From positions 35,863-99,862 of the forward strand of contig CALGAD010000017.1 in assembly GCA_937951955.1 (NCBI GenBank): DNA of 64,000 nt, read 5' to 3'. The notes under the pieces are model-generated. The model was not told the origin of the DNA. It made no database searches and was given only the letters and a program-made list of their open reading frames with translations. The translations under genes were made by a program, and so were the position numbers. Of this stretch, positions 53,394 to 62,628 are shown piece by piece. This DNA comes from an uncultured Bacillaceae bacterium (GTDB taxonomy: Bacteria > Bacillota > Bacilli > Bacillales > Caldibacillaceae). Every line of letters begins with the position of its first letter. Positions within the stretch are counted from its first letter, which is position 1.

Positions 53394-56300
53394 TTCCTTA
53401 CTGCCTCCTTCATCAACTGTAATGCTTCATCTTTCTTTAATGAGGGGAGGATGCGATAATTATTTTCTTTCAAGGAACTATCGAATTGACAGATCGAATG
53501 GAATGGACAAAAGTCACAGGCCGTCCGATCCTTCAATTTATACGGATAAATATCCACATTTCCGGACACGATTTCATTACCTGTATTTTCAAAAACCCGG
53601 CCGACATAATTCCGTAAATCATCAAAATCATCCCGGGGAGCGACCTGGGAATTTTTATAAATTTGACCCTTATTCGAAATCCCGGCGGAAATAATTTGCG
53701 AACGTCCCCCGTTTTCTAAAGACGTATCCATCAGACGAATAATATCCGGATCAGAAACGACAAGACCGTTCATTTTAAACTCTTTAAACAATCGTTTAGC
53801 AATTTCCTCATCACTGAGCGGCTTTTCAGTCTTAACGAGAGGGTTATGAACATGGAAATACAGCACTCCGGCTGGTTCCGCTCGTTTTCCGATTAACTTT
53901 TCCGAGTAGCGGACCAGGATATCAAGATATGTAAGCATCTGTAACGCCAGGCCATAGTAGACTTCCGTTAAATTGAGTTCGTGGTGACTGGACTTATAAT
54001 CGATGACCCGCAAGAAGATGCCGTCATCGGTTTCCGCTTCATCGACCCGGTCAATCCGTCCGACCAATTGCATCTCCGCCCCATTTTTCAGGCGGAAGCG
54101 AACCGGAGGCAAGTCCCCCTTCGGACCGAAAGACACTTCCATACCAACAGGTGCAAAGCCACTCAACTTCGCCTGCTCGCTCATCACTTTTGTCGCCCGG
54201 TAAATCACTTTTTCCAATTTCCGGCTCAAATATTGATAACGATTCGAGCTTAGTAGAATTTCGTTTTGCAATTTCGGTGCCAGTTCTTTCATCGCTTCTT
54301 TCACTAACCGGACTATTTCATCGTTTGTTAAATTCGCCCATGATAACTTGGCGTTTCTGATGGTTTCACCGATGAATTTCAGGGCACCGTGGAACAAATC
54401 ACCGATATTCGGGGCATCGAGACGGTATACTTCCCGCTCCCTGAGGCGCAAGCCATGGTTCAGGAAATGTTGATAGGCACAACTATTAAATAGCTCCATG
54501 CGGGAAATACTTCCTTGCAATACATCACCGTATAGTTCTTTTACCGTCGTCCGGGACAGGCGTACCGCTTTGTTCTCGAAAAACAGGCTCGCTAAAACCC
54601 GCCGGATATGTTCTTTTTTGTCGCTTTTGATCAAGAAGTTATACGTATCCCACCAAATCGGACTAATCGGTTCTTTCCGCTTATAGCGCTGCAATTCGCT
54701 GGTGACGTAGGTCAGTGCCTGCTTTTCATTCACAATAAAATCTAATTGCTCATCGGTATCGAGATTGTTCAGCTCATTTTCCCAGCGATAGCGGCGATGG
54801 TTCGGAAACATATCCTTCAATCGTTTAATATACGGGGAAGGAATCAAGGCATCGCCCTCTTCTGTTGCGACAGGATAGCTTACATATAAATAATCGTGGG
54901 CGATGGTCAAGGTTTTGTAAGCAACAAATTCCTCATCGAGCAGCCGCTCTTTTGTTGTTGGCGCCAGGGTTAATCCTTTTGCATGTAACGTTTCCCGATC
55001 TTCATCGGATAAAATGCCCTCGTCGACAAATTTTTTCGGTAAAACCCCGTCATTTAAACCGATCACAAAGGCAACGCGAATATCGTCAAGACGGGATAAC
55101 TCCATATCCGCAATCACGACTTGATCGATTGCCGGCGGTATATTGGAAAAGGTCAAGCTCTCCAAACCGGAGTCAATCAATTCAGCAAATTGCTTCATGC
55201 TGACCTTTTCCTCCCCTAAAATTTCCACGAGCTGATCGAGAAGATCTAAAATCGCATTCCACGCCTGTTCATGGTCACGGCTTAACAAGAGATTGCCTTC
55301 TTGTTCGGCCGCCAGGCGCATCTTCTCAAGCTTCGCCGGAATTTCCAATTCTTCTAAATACGTAAACAGGCTCGCACACATAGCCCGGATATTGTCCGCT
55401 TCTTGCAGCCGTTTTGCCAGGCGCATGATCGGCTTTCTCACCAGATCCCGGCTGGTATTGAGCTCATCTTCAATCGCCTTTTCTTCATCGGTTTGCGGGA
55501 AATGAGCATCTAAACTGCGGAACCGGCGGTAATGCCATCTTTCCCGACTCACCCAGCGCTGACCCTGAATTCCGTATGCTAAACAGTAATTTTCCAGGCG
55601 GTCCATTTTTTCCCGCAATTCCTTCAGCGAGCTATTTAACGGAAACAGCAAGTCAGTTTTGATAGCCCGGAAAAGGGGGTCCCGTCTCCAGAAACTCGTG
55701 ATTGTCTCCAGGGTCGAACGAACAAGTTCAATCAAGGGATGATGTAACATGGAGCGTTTTTTATCAACATAATAGGGGATGCCTAAATCCGTAAAAATTG
55801 TGTCGAACAAATCGTGATATCGTTCGCTATCACGCAGTAAAACCGCGATATCATTAAAACGGTATCCGTCTTCGCGAACTAAAGAAATAATCTTCCGGCC
55901 AATCCCCTCGATTTCCGCACGTGGATTGGCGGCCTCGGCAATCGCGATATGGCTCTCATCTTTAAAAGGGATAACCGGCATGTCGGAAAAATATTTTTCC
56001 AGATGGGCCAGGGATGGATGGGAAAACCGCGGTTGTCCCGGCAAAAGCACGTCTTTTTCGATAGGGATTCCATTCGTTTGGGCGATTTCGTATATCGAAC
56101 TGTATGTACCTCCCGGGGTTGCAAATAAATTCAGTGCATCCGGAGCTGCATCCGGATACGGTTTATCTACAGGGAGTGCCACTGTCACCCGTGGACATAC
56201 TTTTAGGAGTTCAGCGATGATGGAATACTCTAACGGTGTAAAATCGTAAAACCCATCGATATAAATTTCCGCCCTCTGTAAATAGCTGGATTCCGGTATC

Positions 56301-56863
56301 TTCTGTACAAACAGGGCTAGATAATCTTCGGAAGCGAGATACTTTTCTTTAATATAGAGTGCAAATTCCCGAAAAATAATTTCCAGATCGTGCATTTTAT
56401 CCTGCAACGTCTGCGGCAAGTCGTTATCATCACGATAAAGCTGTAATTCCTCAGGCCTTATATTGTACCGTTTTAATTCAGTTAATGTATTTTCCACATA
56501 CGATAGAAAGCCGAATTTGTCAGAAGCCTGGCGGAAAACCTGAAGCTTTTCTTTATTATCATCGATCACCTTTTTAATTAACATTTGCATCCCTGTGGAA
56601 TCAATATGGATGCGATTCATTCCGCCTGTCTCCTGTAAAACGCGCAAGGCAAGACGGGCAAAACTATAGACGTTCAAGCGCATGATGCCAGCTATTTCTG
56701 GATCGGAAAGTAACTTGTATTCCGAAAGAAACGTCATTTGATCCGGAACGATGTATATTAATGGATTCCCTGCCGGCTCCGATAAAATCCGTTGCTTCAA
56801 TTCATTGAGGAGATAGGTCGTCTTCCCACTTCCCGACCGACCGATGACAAATCGCAAGGACAT
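53390..56863 (-). CDS. addB: ATP-dependent helicase/nuclease subunit B
   Basis: AddB subunit of 1157 aa. It has Walker A GRSGSGKT at residues 8-15, a degenerate helicase body that recognises Chi, and a C-terminal nuclease with RVIDYKSS. The iron-sulfur cluster cysteines are present: one in MELFNSCAYQHFL and three at C1116, C1119 and C1125 (CDFCPFHSIC). It is first gene of the addBA operon, upstream of addA. No clear promoter was assigned in the 177-nt gap before the MFS gene. Confidence 0.97.
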   Translation of the reverse strand: MSLRFVIGRSGSGKTTYLLNELKQRILSEPAGNPLIYIVPDQMTFLSEYKLLSDPEIAGIMRLNVYSFARLALRVLQETGGMNRIHIDSTGMQMLIKKVIDDNKEKLQVFRQASDKFGFLSYVENTLTELKRYNIRPEELQLYRDDNDLPQTLQDKMHDLEIIFREFALYIKEKYLASEDYLALFVQKIPESSYLQRAEIYIDGFYDFTPLEYSIIAELLKVCPRVTVALPVDKPYPDAAPDALNLFATPGGTYSSIYEIAQTNGIPIEKDVLLPGQPRFSHPSLAHLEKYFSDMPVIPFKDESHIAIAEAANPRAEIEGIGRKIISLVREDGYRFNDIAVLLRDSERYHDLFDTIFTDLGIPYYVDKKRSMLHHPLIELVRSTLETITSFWRRDPLFRAIKTDLLFPLNSSLKELREKMDRLENYCLAYGIQGQRWVSRERWHYRRFRSLDAHFPQTDEEKAIEDELNTSRDLVRKPIMRLAKRLQEADNIRAMCASLFTYLEELEIPAKLEKMRLAAEQEGNLLLSRDHEQAWNAILDLLDQLVEILGEEKVSMKQFAELIDSGLESLTFSNIPPAIDQVVIADMELSRLDDIRVAFVIGLNDGVLPKKFVDEGILSDEDRETLHAKGLTLAPTTKERLLDEEFVAYKTLTIAHDYLYVSYPVATEEGDALIPSPYIKRLKDMFPNHRRYRWENELNNLDTDEQLDFIVNEKQALTYVTSELQRYKRKEPISPIWWDTYNFLIKSDKKEHIRRVLASLFFENKAVRLSRTTVKELYGDVLQGSISRMELFNSCAYQHFLNHGLRLREREVYRLDAPNIGDLFHGALKFIGETIRNAKLSWANLTNDEIVRLVKEAMKELAPKLQNEILLSSNRYQYLSRKLEKVIYRATKVMSEQAKLSGFAPVGMEVSFGPKGDLPPVRFRLKNGAEMQLVGRIDRVDEAETDDGIFLRVIDYKSSHHELNLTEVYYGLALQMLTYLDILVRYSEKLIGKRAEPAGVLYFHVHNPLVKTEKPLSDEEIAKRLFKEFKMNGLVVSDPDIIRLMDTSLENGGRSQIISAGISNKGQIYKNSQVAPRDDFDDLRNYVGRVFENTGNEIVSGNVDIYPYKLKDRTACDFCPFHSICQFDSSLKENNYRILPSLKKDEALQLMKEAVRK

Positions 56864-57040
56864 ACTGATTCCCCTTTCTCATATCCAAATCACGACAAAA
56901 AGCGTCAAAACGTGGTGCATTTTTTATTGTGTATATTTTACCATATTTCCCAAATAGAAACCGTCATGTGCAAACGGATACAAAAAGTAGAACGGACAGG
57001 ACAACAGCTCATTGAATACAATATCAGGAGGTGATAAAAG

Positions 57041-58192
57041 GTGAAACACAAGCTCACATGGGCAGGAATAATACTCGTCATCACGGGCGTTTTCATCGCC
57101 TGTAATATTTATTCATTAATTCCTTTATATCCGCTGATCAGTTCTGAGTTTGGCATAAGCGCCCGGCAAGTTTCTTACGGGAGCGCCTCCTTTACACTTT
57201 GCTATGCTTTTGGTTTGCTCTTTTTTGGAATTATCGCCGAAAGAATCGGTTTAAAGCGAATCATCGTTTCCGGCTTACTGCTTTCGGCACTAACGAGTAT
57301 TCTCGTATCATTCAGTAGTGACCCGATCACTCTCATCGCTTTCCGCGGTTTGCAGGGCTTTACTTTAGCAAGCTTCGCACCGGTTTCGTTCAATTTGTGC
57401 TTCCATATATATCCCGATCAACGCCAGCGCACTTTCTGGATTGCTTTAATCAATTGTGGGTTTTTATGTGCCGGTATCATCGGGCAATTGTTAAGCAGCC
57501 AGCTGGCTACCGCTTCCTGGTCAGCGGTCTATGTGTTCTATTGTTATCTTTATCTCTTCCTGTTTAGCGCAAATTTAATCATCTTACCGCGGGTGGAAAC
57601 TCAGCAGAGGACTAAGGAATCGTTGACTGAAATCGTGCATAAAATGAAAAATGTCCTGAAAAATCGGACATTGCTCTTTTTATACGGTATCGTCATTACC
57701 TTGCTCTTTTCCTTTGTCGGTTTTTATGAAGGGTTAAGTTATTATCTCGCCGATAAAGAAGGGGATTTATTGTTAATCCGCTCCTTCGGTTTATTAGGGG
57801 TGATTCCGGCAATCATGACCGGCACGTTTATCAAAAAGTGGGGCACGACAAAATTGACCCGTCGCGGCATATTCCTCGTACTCGCCAGTGTGTTCCTATT
57901 GTTTTACAATGCCAATCCCCTGGCCATTGCGTTCATCTCGATTTACTTTGTAGCGGCGATTTCCTTATTAATTCCAGCGGTCATTGATAAAATCGGTCGG
58001 GAAGCCGGCGTGTTAAAAGGAAAGGCTCTTTCCCTGTATTCGTTCATTCTACTCATCGGTGCCAGTCTCGGGTCACTTGTCGCAGCTCGATTTTCCTACC
58101 ATCATTTCCTGGTGATATTATTCATCCTCTTTTTAGGAAATTTACTTTTTAACTGGAACATGAAAGGGAGTAAAATGAAAAAAGAACATTGA
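57041..58192 (+). CDS. MFS transporter
   Basis: Major facilitator protein of 383 aa with about twelve helices. The loop 2-3 signature is GIIAERIGLKRIIVSG, and FRGLQGFTLASFAPVSF is typical of helix 4-5 in drug-efflux MFS proteins. A central cytoplasmic loop (VETQQRTKESLTEIVHKMKN) splits the halves. The start is GTG after AGGAGGTGA. Substrate unknown; multidrug or metabolite efflux is possible. The last codons form one arm of the shared terminator. Confidence 0.85.
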   Translation: MKHKLTWAGIILVITGVFIACNIYSLIPLYPLISSEFGISARQVSYGSASFTLCYAFGLLFFGIIAERIGLKRIIVSGLLLSALTSILVSFSSDPITLIAFRGLQGFTLASFAPVSFNLCFHIYPDQRQRTFWIALINCGFLCAGIIGQLLSSQLATASWSAVYVFYCYLYLFLFSANLIILPRVETQQRTKESLTEIVHKMKNVLKNRTLLFLYGIVITLLFSFVGFYEGLSYYLADKEGDLLLIRSFGLLGVIPAIMTGTFIKKWGTTKLTRRGIFLVLASVFLLFYNANPLAIAFISIYFVAAISLLIPAVIDKIGREAGVLKGKALSLYSFILLIGASLGSLVAARFSYHHFLVILFILFLGNLLFNWNMKGSKMKKEH

Positions 58193-58215
58193 GAAATCAA
58201 TTCTCATGTTCTTTT
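58180..58215. terminator. Bidirectional terminator MFS/yhjE
   Basis: AAAAGAACATTGAGAA/TTCTCATGTTCTTTT (one bulge). The arms overlap the 3' ends of both coding regions, whose stops are only 5 nt apart. Confidence 0.85.
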
Positions 58216-58835
58216 ACTTTGCTCATCCGCTCTTCATTATCCACTTTTTGATTTAACCAGTTTTCCACTCGTTTCCCTGCCCACCAGAGAACGACGATGG
58301 CAATGATCACAATCGTCGTCTGAAGAGGATTTTTAATCAGAGACGGAATATCATGACCGATAAAGCTAATCATAAAAACCATGACCATTTTTGCGGAAAA
58401 AACAGCCAGGGCAAATTGATGGAAGCTGACTTTCGAAAGCCCGGCAACGAGATTAATAATCGATGAAGGACTGAAGGGAAAACAGTACAGGATAAATAGC
58501 AAACCGAATCCACGCCGCTCCACATAATTTAAAAGTTTTCGCACTTGCTTTTTCCTTGTAAAATAGCTGACAAATCGGGTTTTCGCTAATTTACGAATAA
58601 TCGTAAATACGAGCAACGACCCGATGCTTGTACCTAGCCACGATATGATAAATCCGTTCACCAAGCCAAATGCACTGGCATTCGCCATAATGATAACCAT
58701 TAAAGGTAAGAAAGGTAAAAACGCTTCTATAATCGGTAAAGCTAGACCGGGTAGCGGTCCCCAGGAGCGATAATGGCTAATCGCAAGAAGTAGATTTTCC
58801 CATGTAAACCAGTCCAAAATTTCGTTCCAGTCCAT
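58197..58835 (-). CDS. yhjE: TVP38/TMEM64 family membrane protein YhjE
   Basis: Membrane protein of 212 aa of the DedA-like TVP38/TMEM64 (VTT domain) family, with five or six helices and the conserved LPIIEAFLPFLPLMVIIMANA and FILYCFPFSPSSIINLVAGLS segments. VTT proteins are thought to act in lipid handling or flipping. ATG 58835 follows AAAGGGG by 7 nt. Its place near addB fits B. subtilis yhjE. Confidence 0.87.
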   Translation of the reverse strand: MDWNEILDWFTWENLLLAISHYRSWGPLPGLALPIIEAFLPFLPLMVIIMANASAFGLVNGFIISWLGTSIGSLLVFTIIRKLAKTRFVSYFTRKKQVRKLLNYVERRGFGLLFILYCFPFSPSSIINLVAGLSKVSFHQFALAVFSAKMVMVFMISFIGHDIPSLIKNPLQTTIVIIAIVVLWWAGKRVENWLNQKVDNEERMSKVKEHEN

Positions 58836-58988
58836 CAAAGAACCCCTTTATAAAAAAGATGAATAAATTGCAATTATGTATAACTCCATTTATCTGTTTT
58901 CTTAATATAACATAAAAGTGGTTAATTAGCCGATAATTTTGCAAGCCTTAGCTGCATGCGCAACTGTTTGTTCTTTTTACCATAACAA

Positions 58989-59038
58989 AAATAGATAGGC
59001 AAGAAAAGAAAAAACGCTAGTTTCCCTTTTCTTACCTA
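58989..59038 (-). terminator. Terminator of the S9 peptidase gene
   Basis: On minus, 13-bp stem TAGGTAAGAAAAG/CTTTTCTTGCCTA (one G-U), then TCTATTTTTG. Confidence 0.8.
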
Positions 59039-59056
59039 TTTTCAAAACCCTTTCGA

Positions 59057-61039
59057 TCATTTCGATAAATATTCGATAAACCAATCTTTAATATAATGCA
59101 GGCGGCGCATCCGCAAATTCGGAATACCGCTTCTTGAAAGTTCATGATTGGATTTCGGGAAGCGAATCAGTTTCGTCGTTTTCCGGCGGTGTTTTAATGC
59201 GATATATAATTGCTCGGCCTGTTCGATCGGACAGCGCAAATCTTCCTCGCTATGCAAAATAAGAAGGGGAGTTTCAATCTGATCGACATAACGAAGGGGT
59301 GAGATCTTCCATAACCCTTCAAAATCGTTCTTATCTAATAAATGCTGCCATTCATTGAAGTAATAGCCGATATCACTTACACCGTAAAAGCTAATCCAGT
59401 TGGAGATGGAACGCTGGGTAACCGCCGCCTTAAACCGGTTCGTATGACCGACAATCCAATTCGTCATAAAACCACCGTAACTGCCCCCGGTCACACCAAG
59501 GCGTGTCTCATCAATAAAATCAAAGGTTTCTAAAGCATAGTCAACTGCGGCCATTAAATCTTCATAATCTTTTCCGCCGTAATCTCCCCGTACAGCATCA
59601 ACAAACTGTTGACCGTAACCGTGGCTACCGCGGGGATTGACGTATAAAACCGCGAACCCTTGCGCTGCCAGCATTTGCATTTCGTGGAAATACGTATTGG
59701 CATACATCGTATGCGGACCGCCGTGGATTTCCAGAATCAGCGGATATTTCTTCCTTTCTTCAAATCCTACTGGTTTCATGATCCAGCCATGAACCGTCCA
59801 GTCATCGACACTTTTATAAGTGAAACTTTCGGGTCGGGACAATTCGATATTTTCCAGGGCTTTCTTATTAAAGCTCGTCAATTTGTCCAGTTTTCCAGTG
59901 GACAAATCAATGGAATACACTTCACTCGGTTCCACCGGATAACTGACCGTCGCGACGGCCTTCCCGGCGGTGAGACTTACCCCGAAGAGATGGCCTTCTT
60001 CCTTCGTCACGGCGCGATAATTTCCTGCGAGATCTGTAAAGTATAGATTAACACTGCCAGATTCGGAAGCTGTAAAATAAATCCCCGAACTGTCTCCTGT
60101 CCAGATAATTCCCGGTGAGACTGCTCCCTGCTGGAAATCCGCTGCCACATAATCACCAACCGGGATATCCCATGATTGGGAGATGTTCTTTAATTCCTGA
60201 TTTTCAAGGTCATAGAGCCAGACGCCATTCAACGTCGCATTTTTATAGGTAAAATCATTGCCGATCATGGCGACATACCGGCCATCCGGTGAAAATTTCC
60301 CATCAAAAAATAGGCCCTGTCCATTCGTTAAGTTCCGTTTTTCCTTGGTCTCCAGATCATATAAATAGATATCTTGAATGAACGAAAAATCCTCATCCTC
60401 GCTATAATCGGCGCTAAAGACTAAATACCGTCCATCGGGGGACCAGTCTAATACAGTATGATGACGTTCTTCTTCCGTTAACAATTCTACCTTTTCCGTT
60501 TCAACATCTAACAGGGCAAGCTGCTGATATTTTCCCGTATATAAACCAACGGTGTCAGCCTTATATTTCATTTTTGTCACTTCAACCGGCTCGGGTTCTT
60601 TTTTCTTGTTCTCTTCTTCCTTCTCTGTCGCTTCAAGCGGTTCACCGGATTTTACAACCGCATGAAAAGCAATCGTTTTCGAATCGGGCGACCAGACCGG
60701 GTTCGTTGCGCCATTTTTTAACTTCGTCACTGGCCTTGCCTCTCCACCTGTTACCGGCATGACATGAATCTGATTTTTATCGGTCCGGTTCGAAACAAAG
60801 GCAAGCTTTTTACCATCGGGAGACCAGCGCGGCGCTGTATTGCGATCTTTGCCATACGTCCACTGTTCGTATTCTCCGGTTGGCAAATCGAGGACAAATA
60901 TGTTGGACACATAGTCATTTTTTTCTTTCGACATCGTTGTATGTACAAAGGCTGCTTTTGTGCCATCCGGTGACAATCGCGGATCAGTCACGGATGCTAA
61001 ACGGTATAAGTCTTCTGCTTCAATTCCTCTAATTTTCAT
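59057..61039 (-). CDS. yuxL: S9 family acyl-aminoacyl peptidase (YuxL-like)
   Basis: Prolyl-oligopeptidase-family enzyme of 660 aa. An N-terminal beta-propeller with repeated WSPDGK/SPDG motifs (about residues 20-380) covers a C-terminal hydrolase domain. The catalytic serine is in VTGGSYGGFMTNW, the aspartate in LHSEEDLRCP and the histidine in KSNHELSR; ILEIHGGPHTMYA gives the oxyanion site. A Lys/Glu-rich insert (EKEEENKKKEPEPVEV) lies in the propeller. Cytoplasmic release of amino acids or peptides from N-acylated peptides is likely. The start is ATG 61039, or the ATG just before it. Confidence 0.93.
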   Translation of the reverse strand: MKIRGIEAEDLYRLASVTDPRLSPDGTKAAFVHTTMSKEKNDYVSNIFVLDLPTGEYEQWTYGKDRNTAPRWSPDGKKLAFVSNRTDKNQIHVMPVTGGEARPVTKLKNGATNPVWSPDSKTIAFHAVVKSGEPLEATEKEEENKKKEPEPVEVTKMKYKADTVGLYTGKYQQLALLDVETEKVELLTEEERHHTVLDWSPDGRYLVFSADYSEDEDFSFIQDIYLYDLETKEKRNLTNGQGLFFDGKFSPDGRYVAMIGNDFTYKNATLNGVWLYDLENQELKNISQSWDIPVGDYVAADFQQGAVSPGIIWTGDSSGIYFTASESGSVNLYFTDLAGNYRAVTKEEGHLFGVSLTAGKAVATVSYPVEPSEVYSIDLSTGKLDKLTSFNKKALENIELSRPESFTYKSVDDWTVHGWIMKPVGFEERKKYPLILEIHGGPHTMYANTYFHEMQMLAAQGFAVLYVNPRGSHGYGQQFVDAVRGDYGGKDYEDLMAAVDYALETFDFIDETRLGVTGGSYGGFMTNWIVGHTNRFKAAVTQRSISNWISFYGVSDIGYYFNEWQHLLDKNDFEGLWKISPLRYVDQIETPLLILHSEEDLRCPIEQAEQLYIALKHRRKTTKLIRFPKSNHELSRSGIPNLRMRRLHYIKDWFIEYLSK

Positions 61040-61282
61040 CATCTCCCCTGCTATGAATTTTATTACTATTAGCAAGATTATAACACATTTTAACTGTCTT
61101 ATAATATTTTATGTTTCACCTTACAGTAAACAATAAGGAGGAAGACAAGATTTTTAGGTCTGGAAGGAAATAGCGGTCCCCTCATGTTGACATTCGGAGA
61201 TAACCCTTTCTTTCCAGAACAAAAGAAGGTATAATAAAACATAACAAATCGAACAAAAGTTCGTATCGGGAGGTGTAAAAAA

Positions 61283-61672
61283 ATGACCCGTATTCCGTCT
61301 GACGATCGGGATCTTTTGGAAAAGGCCATTTACTATCCGATGGTATTAAGCGTATTGAAAAGGGATCTCCTCATCATTAAAAATAGCCCGTTCAAATTGC
61401 CGAAACCTTATTTAGAGTGGATCCAGGAAACGATGCAGACGATTCATGAGCAATTATTTTATATTAAACGGGATATGAAAAAAAAGGGAATGAAAGTCCA
61501 GGAAATAAGGCGGGACGATACGTTTACAACCTATCTCTTCATTTATAAGGGATTTCAAGAATATCACAGCTACTTCAACCCGCGCATTCGTAACAAAGTC
61601 GAGGAACTGTTAGCCTATTTTTTGTATAAGCGATTTTTTGATAATGGCGTCAGAGACGAGTCCTTTGGATAA
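61283..61672 (+). CDS. yhjD: YhjD-like conserved protein
   Basis: Protein of 129 aa, basic and helical (MTRIPSDDRDLLEKAIYYPM, then IKRDMKKKGMKVQEIRRDDTF). It resembles B. subtilis YhjD, which lies close to comK; the match is from memory. Function unknown. GGGAGG precedes the ATG. Its last 58 nt overlap the end of comK on the other strand. Confidence 0.7.
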   Translation: MTRIPSDDRDLLEKAIYYPMVLSVLKRDLLIIKNSPFKLPKPYLEWIQETMQTIHEQLFYIKRDMKKKGMKVQEIRRDDTFTTYLFIYKGFQEYHSYFNPRIRNKVEELLAYFLYKRFFDNGVRDESFG

Positions 61673-62205
61673 ATCTGATATACATTTGACCGTTCCATGG
61701 AAAAGTTCGGATGGAAAAACGGATACGTTTGCATGTCATATTCAGCGAGTCGCTGTTCGATTTTTGCCCGCAAATTTAAAGTCCGGTACATTTGCTGCTG
61801 GAACGTATGGGCAGAGACACTAATCACAAGACTTTGACCGTTGGAAAAGAGCACTTCCGTTTTACTATGTTCAGCTTTTTGAAAATCTTCAACATGACTG
61901 TGGGAAATCCAGATACAGTCGGCTCGTCCCGGTGAGGCAGTGGGAAAAAGATAAATCCCTTGATACGGATCAATAACAATCGGCGCCTTATGGGTAACAC
62001 CGATCAGTGCCTTCGTGCCCTCTTTCCGGCCCGAGTAACTTGAAGCATAGTAACGGCAGCTTTTTTTAACAATATCTAAAGGCTTTAACGGAACCGTATA
62101 TTCATGATCCACTTCAATTAGTTTTGAGTACAATTTGCTTCCGTATTGGTGAGGAAGGATGATCATTACTTGGGGACTTAGTGCGAATTCTCTCTGTTTT
62201 ACCAA
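61615..62205 (-). CDS. comK: Competence transcription factor ComK
   Basis: Master regulator of competence, 196 aa (192 in B. subtilis). Family blocks are LSPQVMIILPHQYGSKLYSK, IVKKSCRYYASSYSGRKEGT, the well conserved HKAPIVIDPYQGIYLFPTAS, CIWISHSHV and FSNGQSLVISVSAHTFQQQ. It binds paired AT-boxes upstream of late competence genes. The C-terminal part recognised by MecA is present and mecA is in this window, so the degradation circuit looks complete. The start is TTG 62205 after GGAGAG. I found no clean AAAA-N5-TTTT autoregulatory pair upstream. Confidence 0.93.
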   Translation of the reverse strand: MVKQREFALSPQVMIILPHQYGSKLYSKLIEVDHEYTVPLKPLDIVKKSCRYYASSYSGRKEGTKALIGVTHKAPIVIDPYQGIYLFPTASPGRADCIWISHSHVEDFQKAEHSKTEVLFSNGQSLVISVSAHTFQQQMYRTLNLRAKIEQRLAEYDMQTYPFFHPNFSMERSNVYQIYPKDSSLTPLSKNRLYKK

Positions 62206-62628
62206 GTAGTTTCTCTCCTCCCTTGAATATTTACAATTTTCAGTTTTATATTATCATATTCGACATTGTTTTTCACCAAAATTTATAATACTGCAAACGA
62301 TCAGCGCCACCGTTTGTTTACATTTACCGTTTTTCAGAAAATAATTATTCACGCCAAAAGATGGGATATTTCTGCAATAACATGTTCAATGAGAATGCGG
62401 GAACTGGCGGGACTAGTTCGTTCAGTCCATCAATCCCCGCTGTTGAAACAATGCATATTCCCTTCCCGGATCTGTTGCATAGGGTTCGTTAACCCTTTAA
62501 ATAAAATGTTCGAAACGAAAATGCGAACCTTGTGGTTAAAAAACTTCACAACCGTTAGAAAATGATTGTCCCCCCTCACTTGACAATGAATCAATAGTGG
62601 ATACATTCAGAAAAAGGCATCTCCTCTT
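62206..62628. other. Intergenic region upstream of comK
   Basis: No supported gene. The part next to comK is AT-rich and must hold its promoter; TATGATAATATAA at about 62241-62253 on minus is a possible -10 region without a good -35. The remainder (62290-62560) has only short frames with stops. A decayed gene cannot be excluded. Confidence 0.4.

Noticed and set aside
62206..62290. ComK AT-box pair (AAAA-N5-TTTT) for autoregulation
   Set aside because: Only partial boxes seen on either strand; no pair with the expected spacing.
62266..62565. Open frame of 99 codons upstream of comK
   Set aside because: No ribosome binding site, no family resemblance and low-complexity start in an AT-rich promoter region.
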